NCBI GenBank assembly: GCA_011799875.1
Contig: CM022301.1
Span: forward strand, 14,358,443 to 14,422,442
Direction: 5' to 3'
Length of the DNA stretch: 64,000 nt
Source: Thinopyrum elongatum
Lineage: Eukaryota; Streptophyta; Magnoliopsida; Poales; Poaceae
Shown here: positions 46,401-58,077 of the stretch, piece after piece
Position numbering within the stretch: the first letter of the stretch is position 1
Layout: the number at the start of each line of letters is the position of its first letter
Made by a program: the position numbers and the translations under genes
Notes under the pieces: generated by a model
What the model saw: only the letters and a program-made list of their open reading frames with translations
Database searches by the model: none
What the model was told of the DNA's origin: nothing

Positions 46401-47312
46401 GGCGCGGCCGTGGTCACGCAGGCGCCGGCGAAAGCAGAGAGAGGGGAGGGGGCGAGTGTGGACTGGAGCGCGAGCTCCGACACGCGGGCGCGGTCCGTAC
46501 GCGGGCGCGCGCGTGGAGGCGCGGACGTGGGCGCGATCGACGAGTGAGCGGGGCAGAGGAGGGGGAGGCCGGGCCTCACCGGCGTTCGTGGGGAAAATGG
46601 CAGCGGGCTCGAGCTCGAGGAGGAGGACGGGGACGACGGGTTGGCGAGGAGGCAGACGGACGGCGAGCTCCGAGCAGCGGTGACGAGATAAGGCGCTCCC
46701 GATCCAGATCCAGTGAGGGGGGGAGGAACGAGGAGAGTGGGGGGTGTCGGCTAGGGTTTGGCCCAGGGTGGGGGTTAAGGGGAGTGGGGATGGGCCGGAG
46801 GGAGCGATGGGCCGGTCTGGTTAGTGGGCTGGCCGGCTGGGCCGTCTGGCCTAGTTGGCTAGGGGGGTTTTTCGTTTTTATTTTTTTCTGTTTTCTTTTT
46901 TTTAGTTGTTGTTTTCCAAAATGTACAGCCCCAACTCAAGTTTTGTAAAACAAGTGACTTAGCCCAATAATTACAGCAAAATATCTAGCCCTGTGATAAA
47001 AAGGTTTTGAGTCCACATGATTTCATTTGGATTTTATTAAATTATAAATGGATTAAATACTCCTGTTTTGTTGCTGTTAGAGTCACTTAATTAATTTAGT
47101 AAATGTTGATTGCAATTTTAGAATTGTCTCTGAATTAATCACAATATTATGCACATTTTAGTTTTCAAATTTGAACAACTTTATTTTCACTTTTAGTTTG
47201 AGTTAGAAGTTTGAAATGCAATATGATGCAAATGATGACTAGGCACTGTTGAACTTGCTGACATGGCATTAACTAAGGATGATCACTGTGGTTAATTACA
47301 TGGGGTGTTACA
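43462..47312 (-). repeat. G 3' LTR (3,851 bp)
   Basis: On the + strand it starts TGTGATGCCCCCGACTC and ends GGGTGTTACA. It includes a GC-rich block at 45985-46860 with long ORFs on both strands that look compositional, and an AT-rich stretch at 45480-45960. Confidence 0.94.
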
Positions 47313-47348
47313 ATTCTCCTCATCTAACAAGAATTCTCGTCCCGAGAA

Positions 47349-49485
47349 TTAAGAGGAAGACTGAAAGAAAGCGGGGTATTCTTCGCGAAGACGATCCTCG
47401 CGTTCCCAAGTGGCTTCATCTTCAGAATGATTCGACCACTGAACTTTAAGGAATTTGATTGCCTTCTGACGAGTTCGACGTTCAGCTTGATCAAGAATAC
47501 GAATGAGATATTCTGGATAAGACAGATCTTCCCACAATTCAAGCATTTCATGATCCACAGCTTGAATAGGATCCTTGAAGCAGCGATGAAGTTGGGATAC
47601 ATGAAAGACATCATGCACCTGAGAAAGATTTGGCGGCAATTGCAACTGATATGCCACTTCTCCTCGACGGGCAACAATACAGAATGGGCCAATGTAGCGA
47701 GGAGCTAACTTGCCCTTGATTCTGAACTGATGAGTGCCTTTGAATGGACTGACGCGAAGGTAAGCTTGCTCGCCAGGTTGATATACCATTTCCTTGTGCT
47801 TTCGGTCATAGTTGCTCTTCTGACGAGACTGAGCAGTTTTCAGATGTTCACGGACAATGCAGACTTTTCTTCAGCTTGCTGAACAATGTCTGGTCCGACG
47901 AGTGATCGTTCCCAATTTCTGACCAATTCAGGGGGGTTCGACACTTACGTCTGTAAAGAACTTCAAATGGTGCCATCTTCAGACTAGCCTGATAGCTATT
48001 GTTGTAAGAGAATTCGACATACGGGAGAGATTCCTCCCATTTCTTACCGAAGGAGATGACGCAAGCTCGAAGCATATCTTCGAGCACTTGATTAACTCGC
48101 TCGACTTGACCCTGTGACTGAGGGTGAAAAGCGGTGCTGAAGGACAGATGAGTTCCCATAGCTTCTTGGGAACTTTCCCAGAATCTGGAGGTAAAGAGGC
48201 TGCCACGATCCGAACTGATCTCCAATGGAACACCGTGGAGTGACAACAATTCGGGAAACATACAAGTCTGCTAACTGACTAGCAGTGATTGTCTTCTTGA
48301 TTGGCAGAAAGTGAGCATCCTTTGAGAATCGGTCAATGACGACAAAGATAGCATCATGACCCTTCTGGGATCTAGGAAAACCAGTAATGAAATCCATTTG
48401 GACTTTGTCCCATTTCCATTCAGGAATACCAAGGGGTTGCAGAGTTCCAGCAGGTCTTTGATGTTCTGCTTTAATGCGGCGGCAAACGTCACACTCAGAA
48501 ACATAACGAGCAATGTCTCGCTTCATATTAGGCCACCAGTATCTCTGACAAATGTCATGGTACATCTTTGTGCTACCAGGATGAATTGACAGAGGAGTGT
48601 CGTGAGCTTCTTTCATAACGTGCTCCCTCTCATCCTTGAATTTGGGTACGAAGAGACGGCGTTGGAAGAATAGGACCCCATCATTATCAAGATGGAATTC
48701 CGACGGCTTTCCTCTTTCGAGGTATCGCTTAATCCTTTCAACTTCAGGGTCATACCTTTGTATAGTCTTAATGTTGTGCTCAAGATCCGGTTCAACAACC
48801 AAGGTATTGAGATAACCCTGTGGAACAATATGGAGGTTCAATTTGCGAAGCTCTTCAGAAAGAACAGGTTGTGCTTCCTGAACCATATGGTTGCTGCAAT
48901 AAGCCTTGCAACTCAAAGCATCGGCCATTACATTAGCCTTGCCAGGGGTATATGAGATATGCATATCAAAATCGGTAATTGTCTCGAGCCATCTTTGTTG
49001 GTGAAGGTTCAGATCTGGTTGAGTATATAGATACTTCAAACTCTGATGATCCGTGTATATCTCGTAATGGTTACCGAGAAGGTAATGTCGCCATAGCTTC
49101 AGGGCATAAATAACCGTAGAAAGTTCGAGATCATGCACTGGATAATTTTCTTCGTGAGGACGCAATTGTCGAGAGCCATAAGCAATCACTTTGCGCTCTT
49201 GCATTAGGGCACAGCCTAATCCTTGACGAGATGCATCATAGTATATCACGAAGTCCTTGCGAGTATCCGGGGGTGCTAGCACTGGGGCAGATGTCAACTT
49301 ATCTTTTAGTGTCTGAAAGCTTTCTTGACATTTTTCTGTCCACTCAAATTTAACACCTTTGTGGAGCAGATTCGTCAATGGCTTTGCAATCTTGGAAAAG
49401 TTCTCAACGAATCGACAGCAATAACTAGCGAGTCCGAGAAAACTCCTAACTTGCTTAGCATTCTTCGGGGGAGTCCAGTCAAGGC
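47349..49485 (-). pseudogene. pol: G pol 3' part: RNase H, integrase, chromodomain
   Basis: Three frames. 49378-48092 has the RT end, RNase H ([22 protein letters not shown]) and the first part of integrase (HPGSTKMY ... [22 protein letters not shown]). A one-base shift near 48250 leads to 48261-47848, which has [13 protein letters not shown] and [14 protein letters not shown], the other catalytic segments. A further break leads to 47789-47349, the integrase C terminus ([22 protein letters not shown]) and a chromodomain-like segment ending EATWERED. The class is as in E1, but it is more decayed. A further one-base shift (about 49470-49480) separates it from the RT frame. Confidence 0.9.
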
Positions 49486-50299
49486 CTAAACTCGCTCGGG
49501 GTTAATAGCAATGCCATTCTTGGAAATCACATGACCAAGGTAGGTCACTTCAGATAACCAGAATTCACACTTAGAGTACTTGGCGTAAAGCTGGTGTTCT
49601 CGTAGCTTCTCCAACACAAGCCAAAGATGTTCAGCGTGTTCCTCTTCATTCTTGGAATATATAAGGATATCATCTAAATAAACCACGACGAATTTGTCGA
49701 GGTAATCCATGAAGATATAGTTCATCAACCGGGAGAAGGTTGCTGGAGCATTTGTTAAGCCAAAAGACATAACGGTGTACTCATAAGAGCCATATCGAGT
49801 AACAAAGGCAGTCTTTGGAATATCCTCTTCGCGAACACGGATCTGATGATAACCCAACCTCAAGTCGAGTTTCGAGAAGACAGGGGATCCAGCAAGCTGA
49901 TCATAAAGATCATTGATCCGGGGCAGTGGGTATTTATTCTGGATTGTGGCTTGGTTAATGGGCCGGTAATCCTGAACCAATCGGTTAGTTCCATCCTTCT
50001 TCTTAATGAAGAGTGAAGGTGCTCCCCAAGCAGAGGAACTGGGGCGGATGAAACCTTTCTTAAGTGACTTGTCGATTTCTTCCTTAAGCTCGAGAAGGTG
50101 GTGCGGAGGCATCTTATAAGGACGCTTCGCAATAGGGGTAGTGCCAGGCTTCAAGTCAATGACAAACTCAACAGCTCTAACCGGGGGTATTCCTGGAAGT
50201 TCTTCCGGAAAGATGTCTGGAAAATCTCGAACGACAGGAACGTTCTCGATTCCCTCCAGAGGTGAGGCGTTCAAAGCATTCAGAGCATATATCTAAGCT
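49486..50299 (-). pseudogene. pol: G reverse transcriptase
   Basis: An open stretch of 262 codons from 50274: the [10 protein letters not shown] entry motif, [58 protein letters not shown] and the active site [11 protein letters not shown] (near residue 205). The catalytic aspartates are present. A frameshift at about 50275-50300 separates it from the protease. Confidence 0.92.
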
Positions 50300-51750
50300 T
50301 CAGCATTCCGACTTCACTATCTCGTCGGAGGGGTGAAGAAAATGGACGACTTTTGTGGCACAATTGATCGAAGCAATGTGAGCTTTCAACCAATCCATTC
50401 CGAGGATGAGGTCTATGGTGGAAGACTTCAGGATAATGGGCGAAACAAGGAATTCCAATCCTTTAATTTCAACGGGGACATTGTGTGCCATCATAGTGGT
50501 TTGACACTGGCCTCCAGGGGTGCAGATAACTACTGGCAGGTTCATCTTCCGAAATGCAATGTCATGCGATAATGCAAATGCTTCTGTCATGAATGAATGC
50601 GATGCTCCTGAATCAAATAATACAGAAGCGGGTACTGAGTTAACGAGAAGGGTACCCATCACAGTAGCAAGTTGATCCTGGACTTCTTCAATATCAATGT
50701 TGTAAGCGTGTCCACGACCATGAGCAGCAGACCCAGTATTATAGTTGCGGGCCTGATCGTTGCCACGACCATTGCCACGGCCAGTACGAGGGAAAGCCAA
50801 CTGATTCTGAGTTTGGCGGCAGTCCTTAGCAAGGTGACCTGGTTTGCGGCACTTGAAGCACAGACCATCTTCAGGGCGAAGAGGAGCATTGGGTGGAGCA
50901 GCTTGAGCTCTTGGCTGCCTCGGTGGTGGAGGAGGTAGACGTGGTGCAGCATAGTTGTTCTTTGGCGCAGGGGCAGCTGGACGGAACACGTTGTTGGGAA
51001 TCCAGACTCGATGCTTCTGTGCTGAGCCCGAAGATGAGCCAACATCACGATAGCGCTTCTGTGAGTCCTTATGCTTCATCTGAGCGGTCTCAACCAGAAT
51101 AGCCTTGTTCACAAGAGTAGCAAAGACGTTGAAGTCTTGAGCAGCAAGTGCAAGCTCGATGTCTGGGTGGAATCCATTACGAAATTTCTCTTGTCTACGG
51201 GCATCCGTGGTGATGTCTTCTTCAGCATAGCGGGACAGGTCAAGGAATTCCCGCTGACAAGCTTCGACAGTCTTGTTGCCCTGAGTGAGGTTGCGGATCT
51301 GGGTTTTCATCCGGTCCATGATTCCTTGAGGAATATAACGGGCACGAAAGGCAGCCTGGAACTCAGGCCAGGTAACGACTGTTCCAGCAGGCAGTGTACG
51401 CTTGTGTGTGTCCCACCATTGAGTAGCGGGACCCTTTAGGAAAAAGGATGCGAAGGTGACAAAGTTGGCAGGGAGACATTTGCAGACTCCATCTCGTGAG
51501 TAATGTCGCGAATCCAGTCATCAGCATCCAGTGGCTTGTCAGAGTTGCAGAACTGAGTGGGGTTAAGACGCACAAATTCCGACAGAGTTATTGCAGCAGG
51601 GTTCTGGTTCTGGTTGTTCTGATGTGGGAACTAAGCCATAATCCCAGTCATGAACTGGCAGTTGAGCTCGAATTGTTGCATCATAGCTGCCATATAGTCT
51701 GGTGGTGGTGGGTGTTCAGGGCCACGACCACGACCACCTGGTCTAACCAT
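50300..51750 (-). pseudogene. gag: G gag-protease
   Basis: Probable ATG at 51750, followed by a Gly/Arg- and Pro-rich N terminus. TAG at 51631-51633 (possibly from CAG) and a one-base shift near 51470-51480 break the N-terminal part. From 51319 the frame is open for 339 codons: the gag end, a proline-rich linker, one CCHC knuckle (CFKCRKPGHLAKDC) and the aspartic protease with LFDSGASHSFM and LILGMDWL. The ATG follows TTAGCAGG, an acceptor-like site. Confidence 0.88.
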
Positions 51751-51999
51751 CCTGCTAAGTTTCAACATGGGTAGTTGAGTAAAAGCAATTGCGAGGGTTT
51801 AGTGACAAGCATGATGTAACTCGACGATAATCAAGCAGTGTAACAGATACATAGCAGTAGTCAATTAAGACATACAGATCCATACACAGAGTCGGGTACA
51901 TGCGGACAACATAACGGGGCAAATTTAAAAGCTAGACATGCTAGGCGACACGCAGGCACGCGGTAAGGAAGTACACAACGAGACATAGCAAAGGCTACA
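51751..51999 (-). other. G spacer between the pre-gag ORF and gag
   Basis: About 250 bp, no coding signal. It ends at the acceptor-like sequence before gag, matching the E1 layout. Confidence 0.6.
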
Positions 52000-52770
52000 T
52001 CAACATTGGGGAAAACCACTGAAACGGGGTAGCTGCAAGTGCGGACGACGAATGGCCGTCGCAGGAAAATCCTGCACTCCATGTGCACTCTGATGCAGAA
52101 TCCGGTCTTGAGCTGGAAGAAGAGGTCCACGTGGAGGTGCGTGACCTCCAACAGCAGGCCAATCAATACCAGCATACATCTGAGTCCTGGGCGGGTAAAG
52201 GATGTACTCCGGATGTATCCCTGCATGAACAGCTGGTAGCAACTGTGTCATAGCATCGTAGAGACGTGCTCGAGTGGCAAACAACTCGACGGCAAGAGCC
52301 TGAATAGTGCGATCTAGAGCCTGAGTGCACTGAACCAGAACATGCGGGTCGTATCGACGATGCTTGTACGGGGCACAGATAGCTGTGCAGTATCCAGTAA
52401 CATCTCCAATAGGGGACTACGGAATGTATCGGAACTCAGAGGCATCCAAGCTAACGCTGGACTCTCCTCGGAGACGTGCGACAGCAGAGTAGGCGGCATC
52501 ATGGACTGCCATCTCAATCATCACGCCGATACCGTGAAAAAGGTGCAGCTCAGTGTCTGAGTCATCTTGCTGATCATAGATACGAACATCAGCATGGTAC
52601 TGCTCCTGGTTGAACTCGCGGTAATCCTCTTAGACCATGTACTCGAGGTACCAGCGGTAGCCCAGTCTGGTCAGGAGGGCGATCAGGACAGTTGGAAAAC
52701 TAGGGGCATCACGAGCCCAAGTGCGAAGCACAAGCTGTGTCGTAGGGTATGGTGGAAACAAACGATCCAT
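52000..52770 (-). pseudogene. G pre-gag ORF (ORF0), two stops
   Basis: A single frame of 257 codons from the ATG at 52770 to TGA at 52000, broken by TAA at 52630-52632 and TAG at 52417-52419. The ATG follows CCTCTGTTTCAG, a strong acceptor-like sequence. No known domain is recognised. It contains an Ala/Val-rich helical segment (GVMIEMAVHDAAYSAVARLRGE) and a proline-rich C-terminal quarter. Length and position match the E1 ORF0 (247 residues), although I cannot align them convincingly by eye. Confidence 0.65.
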
Positions 52771-53148
52771 CTGAAACAGAGGAAATTCAGGATTGTCAAA
52801 TGACAATGAGAAGTATAATACAAATCGGAGAGAAAGGTTAAACAAAACAATGGAAAGGAAAATGATTATCAGACTAATCAGATCAATGGTAAGGAGGTAA
52901 GCACGGATACCCAGCTCTCCGGGTAGGCGAGATTTACGAGATCCTAAGTGTCGGCATTAGTAAATTCATTTAACCCGAATAGAAGAGAGATCAGAGTCCC
53001 AGAGTATAGACGAGGAATAAAAGATACTAATACCACCCAGTTGGCAACGTGGGCCCGTGAGCCACACAGCCAAGTTAGTAAATTAATTTTTTGATGTCTA
53101 GACTCAACTTCGGCCAAGGAATTAGAAGGGGGCTTCCTACAGGCAGTC
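52771..53148 (-). other. G leader
   Basis: Between the primer site and ORF0. CTGTAGGA shortly after the primer site (about 53135-53145, - strand) is a possible splice donor, in the same place as CTGTAAGA in E1. Confidence 0.45.
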
Positions 53149-53161
53149 GGCTCTGATACCA
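53149..53161 (-). other. G primer-binding site (initiator Met-tRNA type)
   Basis: TGGTATCAGAGCC on the - strand, three bases after the 5' LTR end. Confidence 0.92.
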
Positions 53162-53164
53162 ACT

Positions 53165-56100
53165 TGTGACGCCCCCGACTCAATTGTGCACTAATCATAC
53201 ACGCAAACATGCACGATCAAGCATAGGGACTCACGGGAAGATATCACAACACAACTCTAACACAAATAAACAGAGATCCACGAATATTACAGGCCAGGGA
53301 TCACGAGGATCCGAATACACAAGTCAGTCATACAAATAATATCTGGGTACAGACATAGTTAGTCAAGGTTTGCCTTAAGAAGGCTAGCACAAACAACGAC
53401 TCTAGATCAAAAGGCGAAGGCCTCCTGCCTGGGGCCTCCGATCCTACTCCTGGTCAGCTGGCTCGATCCAGTAGTACGTGCCGTCTGGACTCTCCTGGTA
53501 GTAAGCTCCTGCGGGGACATCTGGCTCCTGGGCTCCATCATCTGAGGTAACATCAAAAGGGGTATGGGGGAAAAGAGGTAGCAAAGCAACTGTGAGTACT
53601 CACCCAAAGTACTCAGCAAGCTAGGATCTACACTACATATGCAACATTATCAAAGAAAGGCTGTATAAGTGGACTGGGTTGGAGAAATGCCAGAATAGAG
53701 AGAAGGCCTAGTCCTATCGAAGACTAGCATCTTCGTGAAGCCACCATTTTGCAGCAATTAGAAGAGTATAGAAAGCATTTTTATTAAGCAAGCATGTTGA
53801 AGCAAAGCCTACAGATCTTTCCTCGACTCCCAGCGAGAAAGCGATCCCGAAGCTTCAATTAGATAAACATGTATCCAGTTCAAGTAATAGATCGGGATAC
53901 CAAACTGAGCATCCTTTACCGTAGGACCGGCTATCGATAGATGTTTTCTTCCCTGGAGGGGTGCACTACTGTTACCCAACACGCTCGATCACCTCTGGCT
54001 GGACACACTTGCTGGGTAATGCCCGGCCTCGGGAGATCAACATGAAGCAGCGCCCTACCTAGGCTCAGCAGAGAGGTCAGCACGCCGGACTAACCTATGC
54101 ACCCAGAGGTCTTGGGCCATTGCCCTGGGCACCCTGCGCGTTGCGTGGCTGGCTGGGGTGCAGGCACGACACTGAACTCGTCAGTGAAGTATCCAGCCCA
54201 TTCCCGGCGATCAGCCCGCACGGTGAACCGTGACGCCTGAAGAGCTTTCGGGAGAAACGTACGACGTAGAGGGCCCCATAAACCATTATCCCGCGTGGTG
54301 GTAGTGCATATAGTGCACGTCAACCCACTCAGGTCAAATACCCAAATCCAATAGGCTCATTTAATAACACGCGGAGACAATCAGAGTTTCTGAAGCTCCA
54401 CCACAATATCACACTCGGGCGCCCTTCCGGGCAAGCCCGACACCATAGATCTCCCTGCGGTTACCCCTCGGGGTCGACCCGCCTGTGACAAAGGTCAAAG
54501 TATCCGTGTGGTCACAACATCAAGGTGAACGTAGGAGGCATCACCCTCGAGGTTCACACTTGAGGGGGTTGCACGACAGAGTCGTATCGGAAGTGGTGAA
54601 GGAGGAATCACCCTCGATGACCACGACCGAACAGCTACACTACAGAGTATTCATGAGGAGTGCGTTATGAGGTATCACCCTCGGCACTCGATAGTAACTA
54701 TGCAGAGTCATACAACAAAGGGGGGGTGAGGAGATGTGTCGGTCTCTGGTAGTCGATCACGTTGATCGAGTCGACGATGATGAAGCAGAGGCAACAAGGG
54801 TAAAGTGATGGGGGTCACTGATGGTTCATTACCAACCTATACTAAGCAGTTAAAACAGGCAGGTAAGGTATCAATAAACAGGTTACAACAGCAGGCTATG
54901 CATCAAAATAGAAGCAAACAGTAATAGTAGCAAAACCTAATGCAAGCAGGAGAAAATTGAATGGGCGATATCGGGATGCTCAAATGGGAGGCTTGCCTGG
55001 TTGCTCTAGCAAGAAGGAGAGGTCGTCGGAAGGCTGCTCGCCCGGAGTGTAGTCGTACTCTGCTGCGTCGGCGTCGGTCTCGGCGTCTATCGAGAGAGAA
55101 GGAGGGGGAAGAAACAATAAATTCACGGCAAAAATGCAAACAATATGCATGACATGTCTAAATGATATGCAGAGGTGTTCTACTGCCTAACTAAATGATT
55201 TAGTTAATTTAGGAATTTATTTGGATTTATTTAATTAAAGTTGAGCACTATTCATTTATCAAAATCAGTCTAAAAGTTCCATGTTTAGGTAGCTAGGGCA
55301 TTTGACAGATGAACGGACCACGTATTCGGATTCGTCTCGTCGTTCTGATCAATTTTCATGTACAAAGTATTTTCATCCGAGTTACGGATTATTTTATATG
55401 AATTTCTAAAGTTTTAATCATTTTCTGGAATTAATTACTTATTTAAATTAGGATTATCCAAAATAGTGAATGCTAATGTCATCATGACATCACCATGACA
55501 TCAGCAGGTCAACCTAACAGGTGGGGTCCACCTGTCATTGTCACATTAGTCTAATTAGGGTTTAATTAAGCTAATTATAGTTTAATTAGACTAACTAATT
55601 AATTAGTTTAATTAAACGGAATTAATCAAGTTAATTAATTATTTAATTAACTAATTGTTTTTATTTATTTATCTCTTAAACAGGGGCATGGGCCCCGATC
55701 TTCATAGGCCCATGTGGCCACCGGTGTGGCCGTGCACGCACGCGCGCACACGGTGGGGAGTCGAGGCCGTGGCCGTGCTTGGGGCACGCACGGGCGCGCT
55801 CCGGCGCCGGCAGCCCTAGACACAGCCCGCAGCAGCGTCGGCTGGACGGCGACACAGGGCGGTGGGAGGCAGGGGCGCAGGCGGTGCGGGGCCGCAGAGG
55901 AGGAAGCGGGGCGAAGCCGATGCGGCGCGCGGCGGAGCAACGCCGTGCCGGAGCAGGGAGGCGCGGTCGGCGGCAGTCGGCGAGTGGGCGGCTGCGGCAG
56001 TAGCCACGCAGCAGCAAGCAGCAGGCGGGGCGAGCGCGGGCAGTGGCGGCGGCTGCAGAGCTGCGGCGAAGGGGCGGTGAGTGCGACCAGGGCGGCGCGG

Positions 56101-57033
56101 GCGCGGCCATGGTCACGGAGGCGCCGGCGAAAGCAGAGACAGGGGAGGGGGGCGAGTGTGGCCTGGAGCGCGAACTCCAGCACGCGGGCGCAGCGATGCG
56201 GGCGCGGTCCGGACGCGGGCGCGCGCGCGAAGGCGCGGACGTGGGGCGCGATCGACGAGTGAGCGGGGCAGAGAAGGGGGAGGCCGGGCCTCACCGACGT
56301 TCGTGGTGAAAATGGCAGCGGGCTCGAGCTCGAGGAGGAGGACGGGGACGACGGGTTGGCAAGGAGGCAGACGGACGGTGAGCTCCGAGCGGCGGTGACG
56401 GGATCGGGTGCTCCCGATCCAGATCCAGCGAGGGAGGGAGCGACGAGGAGAGTGGGGGTGTCGGCTAGGGTTTGGCCCAGGGTGGGGGTTAAGGGGAGTG
56501 GGGATGGGCCAGAGGGAGCGATGGGCCGGCCTGGTTAGTGGGCTGGCCGGCTGGGCCGTCTGGCCCAGTTGGCCAGGGGGTTTTCCGTTTTTATTTTTTT
56601 CTGTTTTGTCTTCTGTTTTTTTTAGTTGTTGTTTTCCAAAATGTACAGCCCCAACTCATGTTTTGTAAAACATGTGACTTAGCCCAATAATTACAGTGAA
56701 ATATCTAGCCCTGTGATAAAAAGGTTTTGAGTCCACATGATTTCATTTGGATTTTATTAAATTATAAATGGATTAAATACTCCTGTTTTGTTGCTGTTAG
56801 AGTCACTTAATTAATTTAGTAAATGTTGATTGCAATTTTAGAATTGTCTCTGAATTAATCAGAATATTATGCACATTTTAGTTTTCAAATTTGAACAACT
56901 TTTATTTTCACTTTTAGTTTGAGTTAGAAGTTTGAAATGCAATATGATGCAAATGATGACTAGGCACTGTTGAACTTGCTGATATGGCATTAACTAAGGA
57001 TGATCACTGTGGTTAATTACATGGGGTGTTACA
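53165..57033 (-). repeat. G 5' LTR (3,869 bp)
   Basis: Matches 43462-47312 throughout, with the same AT-rich and GC-rich blocks (55200-55680 and 55690-56580). Starts TGTGACGCCCCCGACTC, ends GGGTGTTACA on the + strand. Confidence 0.93.
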
Positions 57034-57416
57034 ATTACTCAAGTTTTGTAAAACATGTGACTTAGCCCAATAATTACAGTGAAATATCTAGCCCTGTGAT
57101 AAAAAGGTTTTGAGTCCACATGATTTCATTTGGATTTTATTAAATTATAAATGGATTAAATACTCCTGTTTTGTTGCTGTTAGAGTCACTTAATTAATTT
57201 AGTAAATGTTGATTACAATTTTAGAATTGTCTCTGAATTAATCAGAATATTATGCACATTTTAGTTTTCAAATTTGAACAACTTTTATTTTCACTTTTAG
57301 TTTGAGTTAGAAGTTTGAAATGCAATATGATGCAAATGATGACTAGGCACTGTTGAACTTGCTGACATGGCATTAACTAAGGATGATCACTGTGGTTAAT
57401 TACATGGGGTGTTACA
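57034..57416 (-). repeat. Terminal 380 bp duplication at the outer edge of the G 5' LTR
   Basis: 57037-57416 repeats 56654-57033 (380 bp each) with about three differences, joined by ATT at 57034-57036. It ends in TTACA and is bounded by the CCGGT target duplication, so the element effectively starts with two copies of its LTR start. Confidence 0.9.
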
Positions 57417-58072
57417 CCGGTATTGTTCTCTTTTCTCGTTACCGTGTTTCGGCATCCCCGTGATCAAATCACAAAGTGTCTGGCCAGACGATGATGGATA
57501 CCGTAACACCGAGAGGGCCCAGAGATATCTCTCCATCGTCGGAGGAGCAAATCCCAATCTTGAGCTATCAAGTTACTTGACATACTTTTCCATGAACCCG
57601 TAAGCCGCCGTAATAGCCACCCATTTACGGATGACGTTTAACAAACCCCAAAGTTCATGAAGGAAGCATGAAGAAACTCTATACTCTCATGGTCTAAGGA
57701 ATCATGCAAACGTTAACCATCTCTGTGTTATTAACCATTAACTTGTGACGAAGGTATCTCATAGCATAACATCAAACCGGTCGATTCAACACAAATGTTC
57801 TTCTAACATTGTGCCCTCAAAGTTGCTGGCATAGACATGCCCTTGATCAGGAAAACATAACTATCATGCAACACTTGAGCTAGTCTTAGAGGCTAGACTA
57901 GGAATACATTTTACCGTTTATTATTCCACACGTGCATATGAGTCTTCCTCCAAGCCTCGTTGTTATTGTAGACTCGAGAACCATAGCAGTTATAGCATGG
58001 AACATAAACCTAATTATGAACAGGGAGATAATCAATAACATTTATTATTGCCTCTAGGGCATATCTCCTACA
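57417..58072 (-). repeat. Copia 5' LTR, right piece
   Basis: Continues the copia LTR after element G, matching 35670-36323, and ends ATCTCCTACA before GAGAA. Confidence 0.93.
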
Positions 58073-58077
58073 GAGAA

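Larger units (their letters stand above)
43462..57416 (-). mobile_element. G: complete Ty3/gypsy chromovirus (13,955 bp)
   Basis: - strand, inserted in the copia 5' LTR with a 5 bp target duplication CCGGT (43457-43461 and 57417-57421). The 3' LTR is 43462-47312 and the 5' LTR 53165-57033, followed by a 383 bp terminal extension (57034-57416) that repeats the LTR end. A Met-tRNA primer site lies at 53149-53161. The interior has a pre-gag ORF, gag-protease, RT-RNase H, integrase and a chromodomain-like end, all with stops or frameshifts. The integrity of ends plus decayed frames suggests it is older than E1 but younger than the copia. Confidence 0.94.
34202..58072 (-). mobile_element. Ty1/copia element, BARE1/WIS/Angela-like, decayed
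   Basis: - strand. The 3' LTR is 34202-36323; the 5' LTR is 41996-58072, split by element G. A perfect 5 bp target duplication GAGAA flanks the whole (34197-34201 and 58073-58077). LTR starts read TGTAGGAGATATGCCCTAG on the - strand, one or two bases from the known BARE1-type start. Removing G and one CCGGT leaves a 5' LTR of about 2,117 bp, against 2,122 for the 3' LTR. The interior (36324-41995) has no long frame, but gag-pol relics are readable. Confidence 0.93.

Noticed and set aside
46015..46683. Long Arg/Gly/Ala-rich ORFs on both strands in the G LTRs (also 55665-56398)
   Set aside because: They overlap in several frames on both strands of a GC-rich LTR block, have low-complexity composition and no domain, and differ in reading between the two LTR copies.
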